Of a stretch of DNA of 64,000 nucleotides, positions 1-7,772 are shown piece after piece (position 1 is the first letter of the stretch; every line of letters starts with the position of its first letter). The translations under genes were made by a program, and so were the position numbers. A model generated the notes under the pieces. That model did no database searches. It saw only the letters and a program-made list of their open reading frames with translations, and was not told the origin of the DNA. Source of the DNA: Acidimicrobiia bacterium (GTDB lineage Bacteria > Actinomycetota > Acidimicrobiia > Acidimicrobiales > Bin134); contig VYCQ01000012.1 of NCBI GenBank assembly GCA_009843865.1, positions 1 through 64,000 of the forward strand, read 5' to 3'.

Positions 1-40
1 GGGTTAGACCGATAGTTGGTTGAATGTTTACGCTGGTCAG

Positions 41-1396
41 CTAGCGGCGTATTTTGGGGGCGACGAAGGGATTGGCGATGATGATGTCGTAGTCGCTTAT
101 CGAGGCGGATTGATCGCATACTGTGGATGCCATGATTTCGTAGGCATCGAACACCTTGTCGCAGTCGTACACTCTGGAGTTGGGGCCGACAGTACGGGTT
201 TTGAGGATGTGAGCCTCTTCTAGGCGGCGTAGCGCGGCGCCGCACCGAGCTTCGGTGTAGCCGGTGAGCTTGGAGAGGGCTGGCGGGGTGAGTGATGGGT
301 GTGATGGAAGGCAGTCGATTGCCTCTGAGATGACAGAGCGGCCACGCCGCCCGCCGACGACTGCTCGCCAATGGTTTTGCATCTGGCCTACGGCCTCGCA
401 GTAGACGCGCACAGACTGGCATGCTCGGTGTGATGCTGTAGCGAGCGATTCCACTAGGGGGATGAGCCCATCGGCTCGTTCAGTCCCGTCTGCGGGGCCG
501 GTATAGGTCTGATAAGTGGTGAGGGCTCCTAGGTACTTATCTCGATCTCGGGATAGTGCAAGGCTTACCGGTGGCATCACAGCCCTATCAGAGAGCCCGA
601 GCCGGTGTTTGAGCGCGGCATACAATATCGCTCGGCCGGTGCGACCGTTGCCGTCGCCGAACGGATGGATGGTTTCAAATTGCGCGTGCGCGATGGCTGC
701 TTGAAGAACAGGAGAGTGGTCGTCGTTCCGAATGTAGGCCGCAAGGTCGTCTAGCAGCGGGCCGCAATTGGCCGCAGGTGGTGGCACGAACGTGTCGGGG
801 TTGAGAGGATGCCAATCTGAGCCGCCCACCCAATTTTGATCGTCGCGGATCTTTCCGCCTAAATGCGGGGTAGGCGATGCATCCATGAGCACGCGGTGCG
901 CCTGCCGGATGGTGTCAACGCTGAAGTTGTCGCGGTCGGCAAGCCAAGTGAGCGCTTCGTCCACGGCATCGATGTTGGCGATTACTTCGGCCACCGGCCC
1001 GGGCGGTTCGTCGTTAAAGCCGCGCTGCCGCCGTGCTAAGGCGTGTACTACCCTTTTTGTACCTGGCATAACCCCTTCGATGCGCGACGATCCGAGCGAT
1101 TCAGCCCAGAAGAACATGCCGTGTTCACCTCGCTTTGATGCGGTGGCCTCAGCGGTGTCGCGCAGATCGCGCTCGGCTGCGGCTATTGACGCAGCAGCAT
1201 CAGCGGGAATAGGTGGGTGCCAATTAGTGAGTGGGTACGGCGCGTGAGCGTCGCTTGATGCATAGCTAGACGGAATAGGTGGGTGCCAATTAGTGAGTGG
1301 GTACGGCACATACGCCCTGAAGCGTCCGCCGCGTCGATCGATAGCGCGAAATGCGGCTGGGTTGCCGTGCCATATCTGCTCAACTAAGCAGCCCAT
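41..1396 (-). CDS. Fic family protein with C-terminal winged helix
   Basis: A 451-residue Fic-domain protein. The Fic catalytic motif HPFGDGNGRTGR is complete, so nucleotide transfer (AMPylation or similar) to a hydroxyl side chain is expected. Upstream of it SSRIEG matches the inhibitory helix motif (S/T)xxxE(G/N), so the protein is probably self-inhibited in cis through its N-terminal part. The last ~90 residues (LTPPALSKLTGYTEARCGAALRRLEE and on) look like a winged helix, as in Fic proteins that bind DNA. The N-terminus carries a 22-residue tandem duplication containing PYPLTNWHPPIP twice. The start at 1396 is the furthest upstream ATG; a shorter start is possible. No partner antitoxin gene is seen beside it. 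Family is certain; target is unknown. Confidence 0.9.
   Translation of the reverse strand: MGCLVEQIWHGNPAAFRAIDRRGGRFRAYVPYPLTNWHPPIPSSYASSDAHAPYPLTNWHPPIPADAAASIAAAERDLRDTAEATASKRGEHGMFFWAESLGSSRIEGVMPGTKRVVHALARRQRGFNDEPPGPVAEVIANIDAVDEALTWLADRDNFSVDTIRQAHRVLMDASPTPHLGGKIRDDQNWVGGSDWHPLNPDTFVPPPAANCGPLLDDLAAYIRNDDHSPVLQAAIAHAQFETIHPFGDGNGRTGRAILYAALKHRLGLSDRAVMPPVSLALSRDRDKYLGALTTYQTYTGPADGTERADGLIPLVESLATASHRACQSVRVYCEAVGQMQNHWRAVVGGRRGRSVISEAIDCLPSHPSLTPPALSKLTGYTEARCGAALRRLEEAHILKTRTVGPNSRVYDCDKVFDAYEIMASTVCDQSASISDYDIIIANPFVAPKIRR
1206..1307. repeat. 36-bp direct repeat, 66-bp period, inside the fic gene
   Basis: The same 36 bases occur at 1206-1241 and 1272-1307. The period of 66 bp keeps the reading frame and gives two copies of PYPLTNWHPPIP near the N-terminus of the Fic protein. 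Perfect identity over 36 bp suggests a recent duplication. Confidence 0.9.
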
Positions 1397-1449
1397 CGGC
1401 CTCCTGACTTTGTCGCTGTTGGTTAAGTACCGCGCTTAACATTGCCTCA

Positions 1450-1540
1450 TTTGGCGTGCTAAATATTTTAACGCGCCAAATGCACTAAGATTTGGTATAT
1501 TAACTAGATTAGCGCGTCAAGCAAGTAGAGATTTGACGCG
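1450..1540. promoter_or_regulatory. Two inverted repeats upstream of fic (likely operator region)
   Basis: Four half-sites of one type occur in the fic/PKD intergenic region: TTTGGCGTG at 1450-1458 facing CGCGCCAAA at 1472-1480, and CGCGTCAA at 1513-1520 facing TTGACGCG at 1533-1540. The second pair is a perfect 8-bp inverted repeat with a 12-nt spacer. The common half-site is close to TTTGRCGCG. The placement ahead of fic fits a repressor operator; the winged helix of Fic itself is one candidate binder. Function is inferred. Confidence 0.5.
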
Positions 1541-1693
1541 TATGCGTTGGGTGTGCTTCAAGCAAAACGTCGCTAAAAATTCGATAGCAACGGCATCTTT
1601 GGCCCCTTATACTTTTGTCTCATAGGCCCCCGTTTCACCTCCGCTGCAACGCCTTTCGCAGGTAACGCCATCAGCCCCATCGTTCGCGCAGGT

Positions 1694-4294
1694 ATGCGTG
1701 CAGGCATCTTCGCGTTGACCCTCGCCCTTCTAGCTAGCGTTCTCGCCCTAGCGCCCGCAGCCTTAGCACAAGTCCGAAACAGCCCTCCTGAGGCTATTGC
1801 GGGTGACGATTATGCCCTCACCCCGGGGGTAGACACCACCGGCTATCTCAACGCCTCAGGCACCTTCGATGTTGAAGACAACCAAAGTAGCCTCACCTAC
1901 CGGTGGAGCATCCTCACCGAAGCGTACAACTGGCTTACAATAATCCGCACTGGCACCCCGTTGGGCCGCACTGCCGAGTTTCAAGTGCCCCCCTTGAGGC
2001 TTGTGAATCGAGCGAGCATCTACCACATCGACTTCGAGCTGACCGTTACCGATTCAGGTGGCTTGTCGGCAACCGACATCATACGGGTAACCCTCAATCA
2101 GCCTCCCGAAGCCACCATTACCATGTCGGCCAAACTTCCACACCCCAACCCCACCGACACCAACGGCAACGGCCGTATTGACGATGCAGAGCGCTACACG
2201 GTTGATGCCGTTATTGATGCCCCCTTTGAGGGTGACAACGATGCCAACGATTGGGATGTTCAAGAAGGTGCCCGCATCACTCTTACAGGCTCATCTAGCA
2301 CCTCAGGTCTCTCGGATGAGAGGCTTACCTACGCCTGGCAGCGCCGCGCCGCCCGCCCCAACCTGACGGGTTTCAACATCGATCCGGCCATCAGCACGCA
2401 ACCGACCATCACCATTGACCTGCCCGAGACCTTGCGCAACCAAGCCACCGCCTATGTGCAATACCGTCTTGTCGTCACCAACCAAAGCGGCGTTTCTGAC
2501 ACCGCCCTTATCAGCATCACTCTTCACGATCAGCCCGCGGCACCCACTGTGCAGATTGCTTTGCGCAATGCTAGCCAGCCTGCCCAAATCGCCTATAAAC
2601 CCAACCCTAACCAGATCAACCAGCCTGCCCGTTACGTGGTGGCCCCGGGCCAAACCGTGCAACTCATGGCCACAGCCGACGACAAAGACGGCACTCAAGC
2701 CCGCCACCTCGTCCACGCTTGGCAGGCCACAACCGAAGACGTTGCCATAACCCAACTCAACGCCACCCGCAGGGGCACCACCTCTTTGGCCACCTACACC
2801 GCCCCCTCACAACTGCCCGCTGGCCAAACCCACATCATCCAGGTTGCCACTGTTGGCGTTACCGACCTCACCGACCGCACCACCACCGTTCCCATCACCT
2901 TCATCGTTACCAACAACCAGGCTCCCGAAGCCGTGGCCCCAGCCGACCTCATCAGCGAAGACGGCGCTAGAGGCGGCATCGATGGCACCGGCATTGTCAC
3001 AATACCGGGCCTCGGTTTCGACTCCAACGACGACACCCTCACTTATTTGTGGCAACAGGTTGATGCCAACAACGTTCCTCTTGCAGACCCTCCTGTGGTT
3101 CTCATCAACCCCACCGAGCCCACCACCTCATTCCAAGCGCCCGAGCTACGCAGTGGCCGTCTTGCGATCAACCTGCTGTTCACCGTTACCGACTCTTGGG
3201 GCGTGTTCGACACTGATGTGGTGACCATTACTGTTTTTGGACACAACGACCCTCCTTCAGCTAACGCTGGCTCCAATCAAAAGGTTCAACCACGCTCCAC
3301 AGTGGTTTTAGATGCCACAGCCACAACCGACCCCGACCCTAACGAGCACCTCACCTACCTCTGGGCCTACACCGCCATCGCCGTCAATCCTCTTGCGGTC
3401 ATCAACCCCATTACCTCGCAAGACCAAAACGCTCTGCGAGCCTTTTGGCCCACTGGTGGTACCTCATATCCCGATGTGCTCACATCGCAGCGCACTGTGC
3501 GGCCCACCTTCCGTACACCCAACATCATCAATCTGCGCAGCGTGCGCCTTACCTTCACCCTCACAGTTACCGACACGGCAGGCAACACCAGCCAAGATGA
3601 GGTTCATGTAACTGTGGTGGGCCGCTTCTTTTCTGGGGTGATCGACGGCCCCGATTATTGCCACAATAGAAGTCTTGGTGGCCCCCGCACTTACGCCAGC
3701 GATGCCGATAAAGATGGCGTGGCCGAGGTTTGTTCTTTGCGAACCACCCGCCGCGAAGCAGCCGCACGCCAACAGGCGCTCAACACCGTGGCCAGCTTGA
3801 ACACCGCTGATTTCAACCGTGAGGTGCGTCAAGCTTGCCGAGTTATCGACGGCGAAGATTTCACCCAGCATGGCGATAAACCCGCAGACCTCGCCAAAGA
3901 TGTCTGCTCTACCGGCGTAGTAGCCCCACAACCGCAACCTCCCGACCTCACCGCCAACCCACAGTTCTTTTCAGGCCCGGTAATAGATGGCCCCAACTTC
4001 TGCTTCAACTTCAGCCTTGGGGGTGCTGTCACCTATCCGCACGATGGCAACGGTGACGGCATAGCCGAAACCTGCGCCCTGCCCTACACCCGCCGTGAAG
4101 CCATAGCACGCCAAACGGCTCTAGACACCTTCGCCTCACACCCGGCGTTCACCAACGCTCTTATTACGGCGTGCTTATCAGCAGTGGTTGCACAGGTCAC
4201 AGGCGACAAACCCGAAGATCTAGCCGAAGACGTGTGCGCCAACGCCAGGTCGCTTAATCCCAACCCCCAAACCGGCACCCCTCTTCCCTCATAG
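1694..4294 (+). CDS. Secreted PKD/cadherin-like repeat protein with two C-terminal 4-Cys modules
   Basis: An 866-residue protein with an N-terminal Sec signal peptide (hydrophobic stretch ending AALAQ near residue 26). The body holds several immunoglobulin-like PKD/cadherin-type repeats, each ending in a strand like FELTVTDSGG or FTLTVTDTAG, preceded by PPEA-AGDD or PPSANAG starts. The C-terminus has two copies (about residues 645-745 and 757-850) of a module with four Cys: a GPxFC start, SLGG, an acidic loop DxDxDGxxE, TRREA, and GDKPxDLAxDVC at the end. The acidic loop resembles EF-hand or Excalibur calcium loops. The protein ends GTPLPS. It is a paralogue of the protein at 9.6-12.7 kb but with higher GC. 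Likely surface or adhesion role; no enzyme motif seen. Confidence 0.8.
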   Translation: MRAGIFALTLALLASVLALAPAALAQVRNSPPEAIAGDDYALTPGVDTTGYLNASGTFDVEDNQSSLTYRWSILTEAYNWLTIIRTGTPLGRTAEFQVPPLRLVNRASIYHIDFELTVTDSGGLSATDIIRVTLNQPPEATITMSAKLPHPNPTDTNGNGRIDDAERYTVDAVIDAPFEGDNDANDWDVQEGARITLTGSSSTSGLSDERLTYAWQRRAARPNLTGFNIDPAISTQPTITIDLPETLRNQATAYVQYRLVVTNQSGVSDTALISITLHDQPAAPTVQIALRNASQPAQIAYKPNPNQINQPARYVVAPGQTVQLMATADDKDGTQARHLVHAWQATTEDVAITQLNATRRGTTSLATYTAPSQLPAGQTHIIQVATVGVTDLTDRTTTVPITFIVTNNQAPEAVAPADLISEDGARGGIDGTGIVTIPGLGFDSNDDTLTYLWQQVDANNVPLADPPVVLINPTEPTTSFQAPELRSGRLAINLLFTVTDSWGVFDTDVVTITVFGHNDPPSANAGSNQKVQPRSTVVLDATATTDPDPNEHLTYLWAYTAIAVNPLAVINPITSQDQNALRAFWPTGGTSYPDVLTSQRTVRPTFRTPNIINLRSVRLTFTLTVTDTAGNTSQDEVHVTVVGRFFSGVIDGPDYCHNRSLGGPRTYASDADKDGVAEVCSLRTTRREAAARQQALNTVASLNTADFNREVRQACRVIDGEDFTQHGDKPADLAKDVCSTGVVAPQPQPPDLTANPQFFSGPVIDGPNFCFNFSLGGAVTYPHDGNGDGIAETCALPYTRREAIARQTALDTFASHPAFTNALITACLSAVVAQVTGDKPEDLAEDVCANARSLNPNPQTGTPLPS

Positions 4295-4335
4295 TTTTTG
4301 GGCATTATAGATGTAAGCAATCACCTCGGGAGGAA

Positions 4336-4392
4336 GCGTCACACCCTCGTGAGACTCTGATAGCGTAAATAAGGGCAGGCCAGCGATGAACG
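4336..4392 (+). promoter_or_regulatory. 57-nt conserved R-M leader, copy A
   Basis: First of four copies that align without gaps (others at 12827, 25229 and 27588). About 30 of 57 positions are the same in all four, mostly in the last 30, reading GxGTxAAxAAxGGCAGG then AGxGATGxAxG. The ATG lies at offset 50 in every copy, and AGGCAGG a few nt upstream could act as the ribosome binding site. Confidence 0.75.
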
Positions 4393-4508
4393 AGGAAATC
4401 AAGAAGTGAGCCGAGGAAGCCCCGAAGGACACCGAAGCTAAGATGGCTCACACATCTCGGGCTATGGAGGGCTGTCACCTCTCGTTCGACTTGTTCATCG
4501 CGCCATGA
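4386..4508 (+). pseudogene. Leader ORF of R-M locus A with in-frame TGA at codon 8
   Basis: The ATG in the conserved leader opens MNEEIKK and then meets TGA at 4407-4409. Read past that codon, the frame stays open for 32 more residues and ends in a TGA at 4506-4508 that overlaps the methyltransferase ATG (4505) as ATGA. The leader ORF of locus D (27638-27799) begins MDVEIKKQ and also ends in an ATGA overlap, so this looks like the same kind of translationally coupled leader, broken by a nonsense codon. A 7-residue functional leader peptide is the alternative. UGA recoding is possible but nothing supports it. Confidence 0.5.
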
Positions 4509-5497
4509 GTTCCGCAGCGGCGCTTGCCTTTGATGATTGGACGGCTACACAACCTCACTTGTTAGCACAGGCGCGCTGGCACAGGGATGTGTCTTGGAGT
4601 GGTCACCCGCTGATCCCGCCTTGGGTTAATCTCAACGACGTGGGGTTGGATCGGTTTTTCACGAAGCTTGATGTGGCCGAGCAGTGTTGGGAGTGGATGC
4701 AGGACGAAATGCGCGCCGACCACGCTGACCCCGACGTATATTGGTACGTTGATCCGTCTGCGGGAGACGGGGTGTTTTACGATTTGCTACCCGAAGGCCG
4801 ACGTAGTGGTGTTGAAATCGTGCCAGACCGCGCCGAGTTCGATTGCACCGATTACCTCTCATGGTTGCCGCCCTCAAGCCAGCCTTCAAACCGAATCGCA
4901 GTGATAGGAAATCCGCCGTTCGGCTATCGGGCATGGCTGGCTTTGGCGTTCGTCAACCATTCGGCAGTGTTCGCCGACTATATCGGCATGATCCTTCCGA
5001 TGGCGTTTCAAAGCGATGGTAAAGGCAGCCCCAAATATCGGGTGCATGGCGCTCAACTGATTCGTCAGGAACATTTGCCCGTCGGTTCTTTTTGCGATGA
5101 TTATGGCCAGCCGGTGCAGGTGAACGCGTTGTGGCAGATATGGCGGCGAGGCGTGAACAACCGACCACCAAACAGCACTTGCGACCAGTGGGTTGATCTG
5201 TTCACTGTAGACATGCGAAAAGAGCGGCTGTGTGGTCAAGAGAAACTGGCCGTTGCCGACTGGTTCCTTCAGCGCACCTTCTACAGTGAGCCGCCGCAGC
5301 TCGTGCGTGATTTTTCAGAAGTCCGCTATGTTTGCGGCTATGGAATTATCATCAAACAAGATGCCGATGATGTGACTAGGTGCCTGTCAGATATCGACTG
5401 GTGTGATTACTCCAACCTTGCAGCTCACAATTGCCGACATATCTCTATGTATCACATCAGACAAGCCTTGATAGATAGCGGGTTTGTCGATGCTTGA
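4505..5497 (+). CDS. DNA adenine N6-methyltransferase of a type II R-M system
   Basis: 330 residues with a SAM-binding motif I (DPSAGDGVF, about residue 83) followed by the catalytic motif IV NPPFG (about residue 137). The order motif I then NPPF is that of N6-adenine methyltransferases. The C-terminal half is presumably the target recognition region. The gene lies behind leader copy A and overlaps the next gene, a putative PD-(D/E)XK nuclease, so the two form an R-M pair. The target sequence cannot be read from the protein. A 62-bp part of the 5' region (4569-4630) recurs at 6090-6151 after the nuclease gene. Confidence 0.8.
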   Translation: MSSAAALAFDDWTATQPHLLAQARWHRDVSWSGHPLIPPWVNLNDVGLDRFFTKLDVAEQCWEWMQDEMRADHADPDVYWYVDPSAGDGVFYDLLPEGRRSGVEIVPDRAEFDCTDYLSWLPPSSQPSNRIAVIGNPPFGYRAWLALAFVNHSAVFADYIGMILPMAFQSDGKGSPKYRVHGAQLIRQEHLPVGSFCDDYGQPVQVNALWQIWRRGVNNRPPNSTCDQWVDLFTVDMRKERLCGQEKLAVADWFLQRTFYSEPPQLVRDFSEVRYVCGYGIIIKQDADDVTRCLSDIDWCDYSNLAAHNCRHISMYHIRQALIDSGFVDA

Positions 5498-6005
5498 CCC
5501 GCACGACATTTTGCGGGACGTGCTGGCCGAGCACAGTGATCACGATAAGTGGGTTGGAACGCCATTTGAGCGTATCAAGCGAGTCTCCAACTCTACGGTT
5601 GGAGATGTCGGCCAGGCGTTTGTCGAGCGTCTGTGTGAAGAGTTGGGTTTCGATATTGAGGTTCCCCGTTCACCGGACGGCAAGCGGTTGCGTCAATCAC
5701 CTTGGGATATCAGTATCGAAGACGTGACGTTTGAGTTAAAAACAGCGACGGAAGATATCGGTGGTTCGTTTCAGTTTAATCATCTCCGTTACCACCGTGA
5801 GTACGATGCTGTGCTCTGTATCGGCATAGCTCCAGCTGATATCTACATGGGATCTTGGACGAAAGCAGATGTGGCAACAGGTGCCGCGGGCAAACTCATC
5901 TCTATGGAGAAGGGCGCTAATGCATCTTACAAGCTCATCAAGCGCCCAGATCAATTGCATCCTATTAGCGAATTCGCAGCTCGGGTGCTCAACGTTCTGG
6001 CGTAA
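5490..6005 (+). CDS. Putative PD-(D/E)XK type II restriction endonuclease
   Basis: 171 residues from the ATG at 5490, which overlaps the methyltransferase stop by 8 bp; a TTG at 5484 would add two residues. The stretch WDISIEDVTFELKTATED has the spacing of a PD-(D/E)XK active site (D, then ExK), and short upstream helices fit a restriction nuclease fold. I do not recognise a named family. Function rests mainly on the active-site pattern and the overlap with the methyltransferase gene. It should cleave the unmethylated form of the site that the upstream enzyme protects. Confidence 0.65.
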   Translation: MLDPHDILRDVLAEHSDHDKWVGTPFERIKRVSNSTVGDVGQAFVERLCEELGFDIEVPRSPDGKRLRQSPWDISIEDVTFELKTATEDIGGSFQFNHLRYHREYDAVLCIGIAPADIYMGSWTKADVATGAAGKLISMEKGANASYKLIKRPDQLHPISEFAARVLNVLA

Positions 6006-6025
6006 CCTGAACAGGAGGTGATATT

Positions 6026-6073
6026 ATGAGTAGGCAAGGCATAAATTCAACTGGCACCCCTCTTCCCGCGTAG
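6026..6073 (+). other. 15-codon ORF with near-perfect Shine-Dalgarno, ends GTPLPA
   Basis: ATG at 6026 is preceded by AGGAGGTGAT (6013-6022), one of the strongest ribosome binding sites in the window. It encodes MSRQGINSTGTPLPA. The last residues repeat the C-terminal tail of the PKD protein upstream (GTPLPS), and 6053-6089 is homologous to the end of that gene. It is probably the rest of a duplicated PKD 3' end, but the strong ribosome binding site is striking. Confidence 0.4.
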
Positions 6074-6151
6074 CTTTTAAGAATTATAGAGGCGCGCTGG
6101 CACAGGGATGTGTCTTGGAGTGGTCACCCGCTGATCCCACCATGGGTCAAT
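6053..6151 (+). repeat. Decayed duplicate of PKD 3' end joined to methyltransferase 5' segment
   Basis: 6053-6089 matches 4274-4310 (end of the PKD gene, about 31 of 37 identical) and 6090-6151 matches 4569-4630 (methyltransferase codons 22-42, 59 of 62 identical). The second copy thus lacks the 258 nt between, which hold the leader and the methyltransferase start. It is the scar of a tandem duplication or of another cassette lost by internal deletion. Confidence 0.85.
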
Positions 6152-6232
6152 CGGGGTTGACAGGGGATCGGCTCGACCATTACCGTCGTGCCCTACACTG
6201 TTCGGTAGCGCAACATTTGGAGGTCGCAGAGC

Positions 6233-6505
6233 GTGGGACCTGAGCGAATACAGTGGCTCATTCCCCGGCCCTTCCGCCGAGGCATGAAACTTCTCGAAAC
6301 CGACGAGCCAGTGCAGACGGAACCTCCCCTGCACCCGCCGGAGACAATAGCGAAGATTCAAGCCGATTCCGCAGAAACTCAACGGCGGATAGACGTGGGG
6401 GAGTTTGACACCAGCCCCGGTGTCGGCAAAGAGGAACTCGTCGAACGCGTTTTCAAACGCCTTGGTTATTACCCGTCATGGGTTCCCGATGAGTACAAGA
6501 CCTGA
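6233..6505 (+). CDS. Small protein, first gene of an unrecognised two-gene pair (copy 1)
   Basis: 90 residues from a GTG start; an alternative start further in (MKLLETDEP) is possible. It is charged and mostly helical, with IAKIQADSAETQRRID and KEELVERVFKRLG segments. No known family is recognised. The gene is followed 5 bp later by the 81-residue gene at 6511. The minus-strand pair at 8259-7773 has the same layout and weakly similar proteins (PEARIRAEEAELDRQI; SREELAAKF). The gene order and sizes suggest an antitoxin-toxin pair, with this the antitoxin; that is inference. Confidence 0.5.
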   Translation: MGPERIQWLIPRPFRRGMKLLETDEPVQTEPPLHPPETIAKIQADSAETQRRIDVGEFDTSPGVGKEELVERVFKRLGYYPSWVPDEYKT

Positions 6506-6510
6506 CCTCA

Positions 6511-6756
6511 ATGGCATCTTGGAAATGGGAGGGCTGGGAAGCCCTTGATGCTTGGGAAATCGACAAAGACGACAGCGTTGTCGATGCTGTCTACGGGGCG
6601 CTCTTCGCTGCTCTAGACGACGACCTGCCGGGCAGCGAAGTGCCCTTTGCCTCGCCTCCCACACTCCGTATCCTCTACACTTCGAGAGCAGCGATCTACT
6701 TCAACGCCTTGCCGCAGACCGGCAAGCTAGTGCTCTCTAGCATCGTCTCGCGTTAG
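6511..6756 (+). CDS. Small protein, second gene of the unrecognised pair (copy 1)
   Basis: 81 residues, similar along its whole length to the 85-residue product of 8030-7773: M, then WxW, LDxW, VYxAxxAA, a DxLPG turn, and a basic/hydrophobic tail (RILYTSRAAIYFNALP here). It starts 5 bp after the 6233 gene, so the two are cotranscribed. No catalytic motif is obvious. A toxin role is plausible from the surrounding toxin-antitoxin genes only. Confidence 0.5.
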   Translation: MASWKWEGWEALDAWEIDKDDSVVDAVYGALFAALDDDLPGSEVPFASPPTLRILYTSRAAIYFNALPQTGKLVLSSIVSR

Positions 6757-6870
6757 ATGGGCATTTTGTTGCGTTACCGGGCCGTCAGCCGCGTTTGGCT
6801 TTCAGAGGATTGTCGCGAACCATGATAGTGCTGATGGGATATCCCATCGATCTAGCTATCGTGTGTTCGC

Positions 6871-7420
6871 ATGGCTGATAAGCAGATCTGCGTGATTGCT
6901 GGTCCTAACGGTGCGGGAAAGACCACGTTTGCGATGCGGTATCTGTCAAGCGAGATGCCCGGTCTGCACTTTGTTAATGCCGACCTAATTGCTGCTGGAT
7001 TGTCACCGCTTAATCGCGGCACAGGCGTGGAAGCCGCAGCGGGTCGGCTGATGCTGACCGAGATCAACCGTCTGGCTGCTCAGGGACAGAGTTTTGCTTT
7101 CGAGACCACTTTGGCGGGCCGCAGTTATTTGAGGCGCATTGATCGGTGGCGAAGTGATGGCTATCAAGTGGTGTTGTTGTATTTGAGCCTCGCCAACCCC
7201 GAGAATGCCGTGTCGCGGATAGCAGAGCGGGTGAGACAGGGAGGCCATTTGGTGCCTGAAGATGTGGTTCGAAGGCGGTTTGCTGCTGGATTACGGAATC
7301 TACATGAGCACTACATTGGTAGGGTTTGAGCACTACATTGGTAGGGTTGACGAGTGGAAAGTGTTCGACAACACTGGAACGGTACCGCTGCTTGTCGAAC
7401 AAGGCATGAACCGTGACTGA
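6871..7420 (+). pseudogene. Zeta-toxin-like P-loop kinase, frameshifted
   Basis: The N-terminal 150 residues are a typical small zeta-toxin/AAA_33 kinase: Walker A AGPNGAGKTTF at residues 9-19, NADLIAAGLSP, then FAFETTLAGRSYL and a lid helix RIAERVRQGGHLVPEDVVRRRF. Such enzymes phosphorylate UDP-amino sugars or other small substrates. The frame ends early at 7329 because 22 bp are duplicated in tandem (7305-7348). Removing one copy restores a frame that continues HEHYIGRVDEWKVFDN and ends at 7420, overlapping the next gene. The product now lacks about 30 C-terminal residues. The ATP site is intact, so a truncated active protein cannot be excluded. Confidence 0.8.
7305..7348 (+). repeat. 22-bp perfect tandem duplication causing a frameshift
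   Basis: The unit starting TGAGCACTACATTGG occurs at 7305-7326 and again at 7327-7348 with no mismatch. As 22 is not a multiple of three it shifts the zeta kinase frame into an immediate TGA (7327-7329). Loss of one copy would repair the gene, so it could act as an on/off switch. Confidence 0.95.
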
Positions 7421-7655
7421 GCCCAGCAATATCAACCAAGAGAGCCAGAGCGACCATCCTCCTGTTTTGCGCGGCGATGAGCTAACCGAAGCGGTCTTGC
7501 GGGGGCTGAGGCTGGCCGCCAAGCACGCGCACCTTGTGGCATATCAAACCGGCACCGGGGTGGTGACGCGGCGCAATGGCAAGGTGGGGCTTGGGCCTCC
7601 CGACCCGGCCATGTATGAAGACCTCATTCCGCCTCCTTTTCAAGAAAGCGAATAG
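7413..7655 (+). CDS. Small protein after the zeta-like kinase (possible antitoxin)
   Basis: 80 residues from GTG at 7413, overlapping the original stop of the kinase frame (7418-7420), so the two were translationally coupled. The N-terminal 20 residues are polar, followed by a helix (ELTEAVLRGLRLAAKHAHLVAYQTGT) and a Pro-rich tail (PPDPAMYEDLIPPPF). No named family is recognised. The placement after a zeta-type kinase suggests an antitoxin or accessory role. A second copy of its 3' two thirds survives at 9207-9347. Confidence 0.55.
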   Translation: MTEPSNINQESQSDHPPVLRGDELTEAVLRGLRLAAKHAHLVAYQTGTGVVTRRNGKVGLGPPDPAMYEDLIPPPFQESE

Positions 7656-7772
7656 GGGCCATTCGGCAGGGTTCGAGAGCGTATCAGTTCAACTGTTTAC
7701 CTGTGAGTCCGAATCTTGTTCGACGCTCGCTCAGGGGCCGCACTTCCGCCAATGCCACGAAATGCCAGCCGC

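Noticed and set aside
4407-4409. UGA recoded as an amino acid in leader ORF A
   Set aside because: No selenocysteine element is evident and other leaders do not keep a Cys or UGA there; a nonsense mutation or a short leader peptide is simpler.
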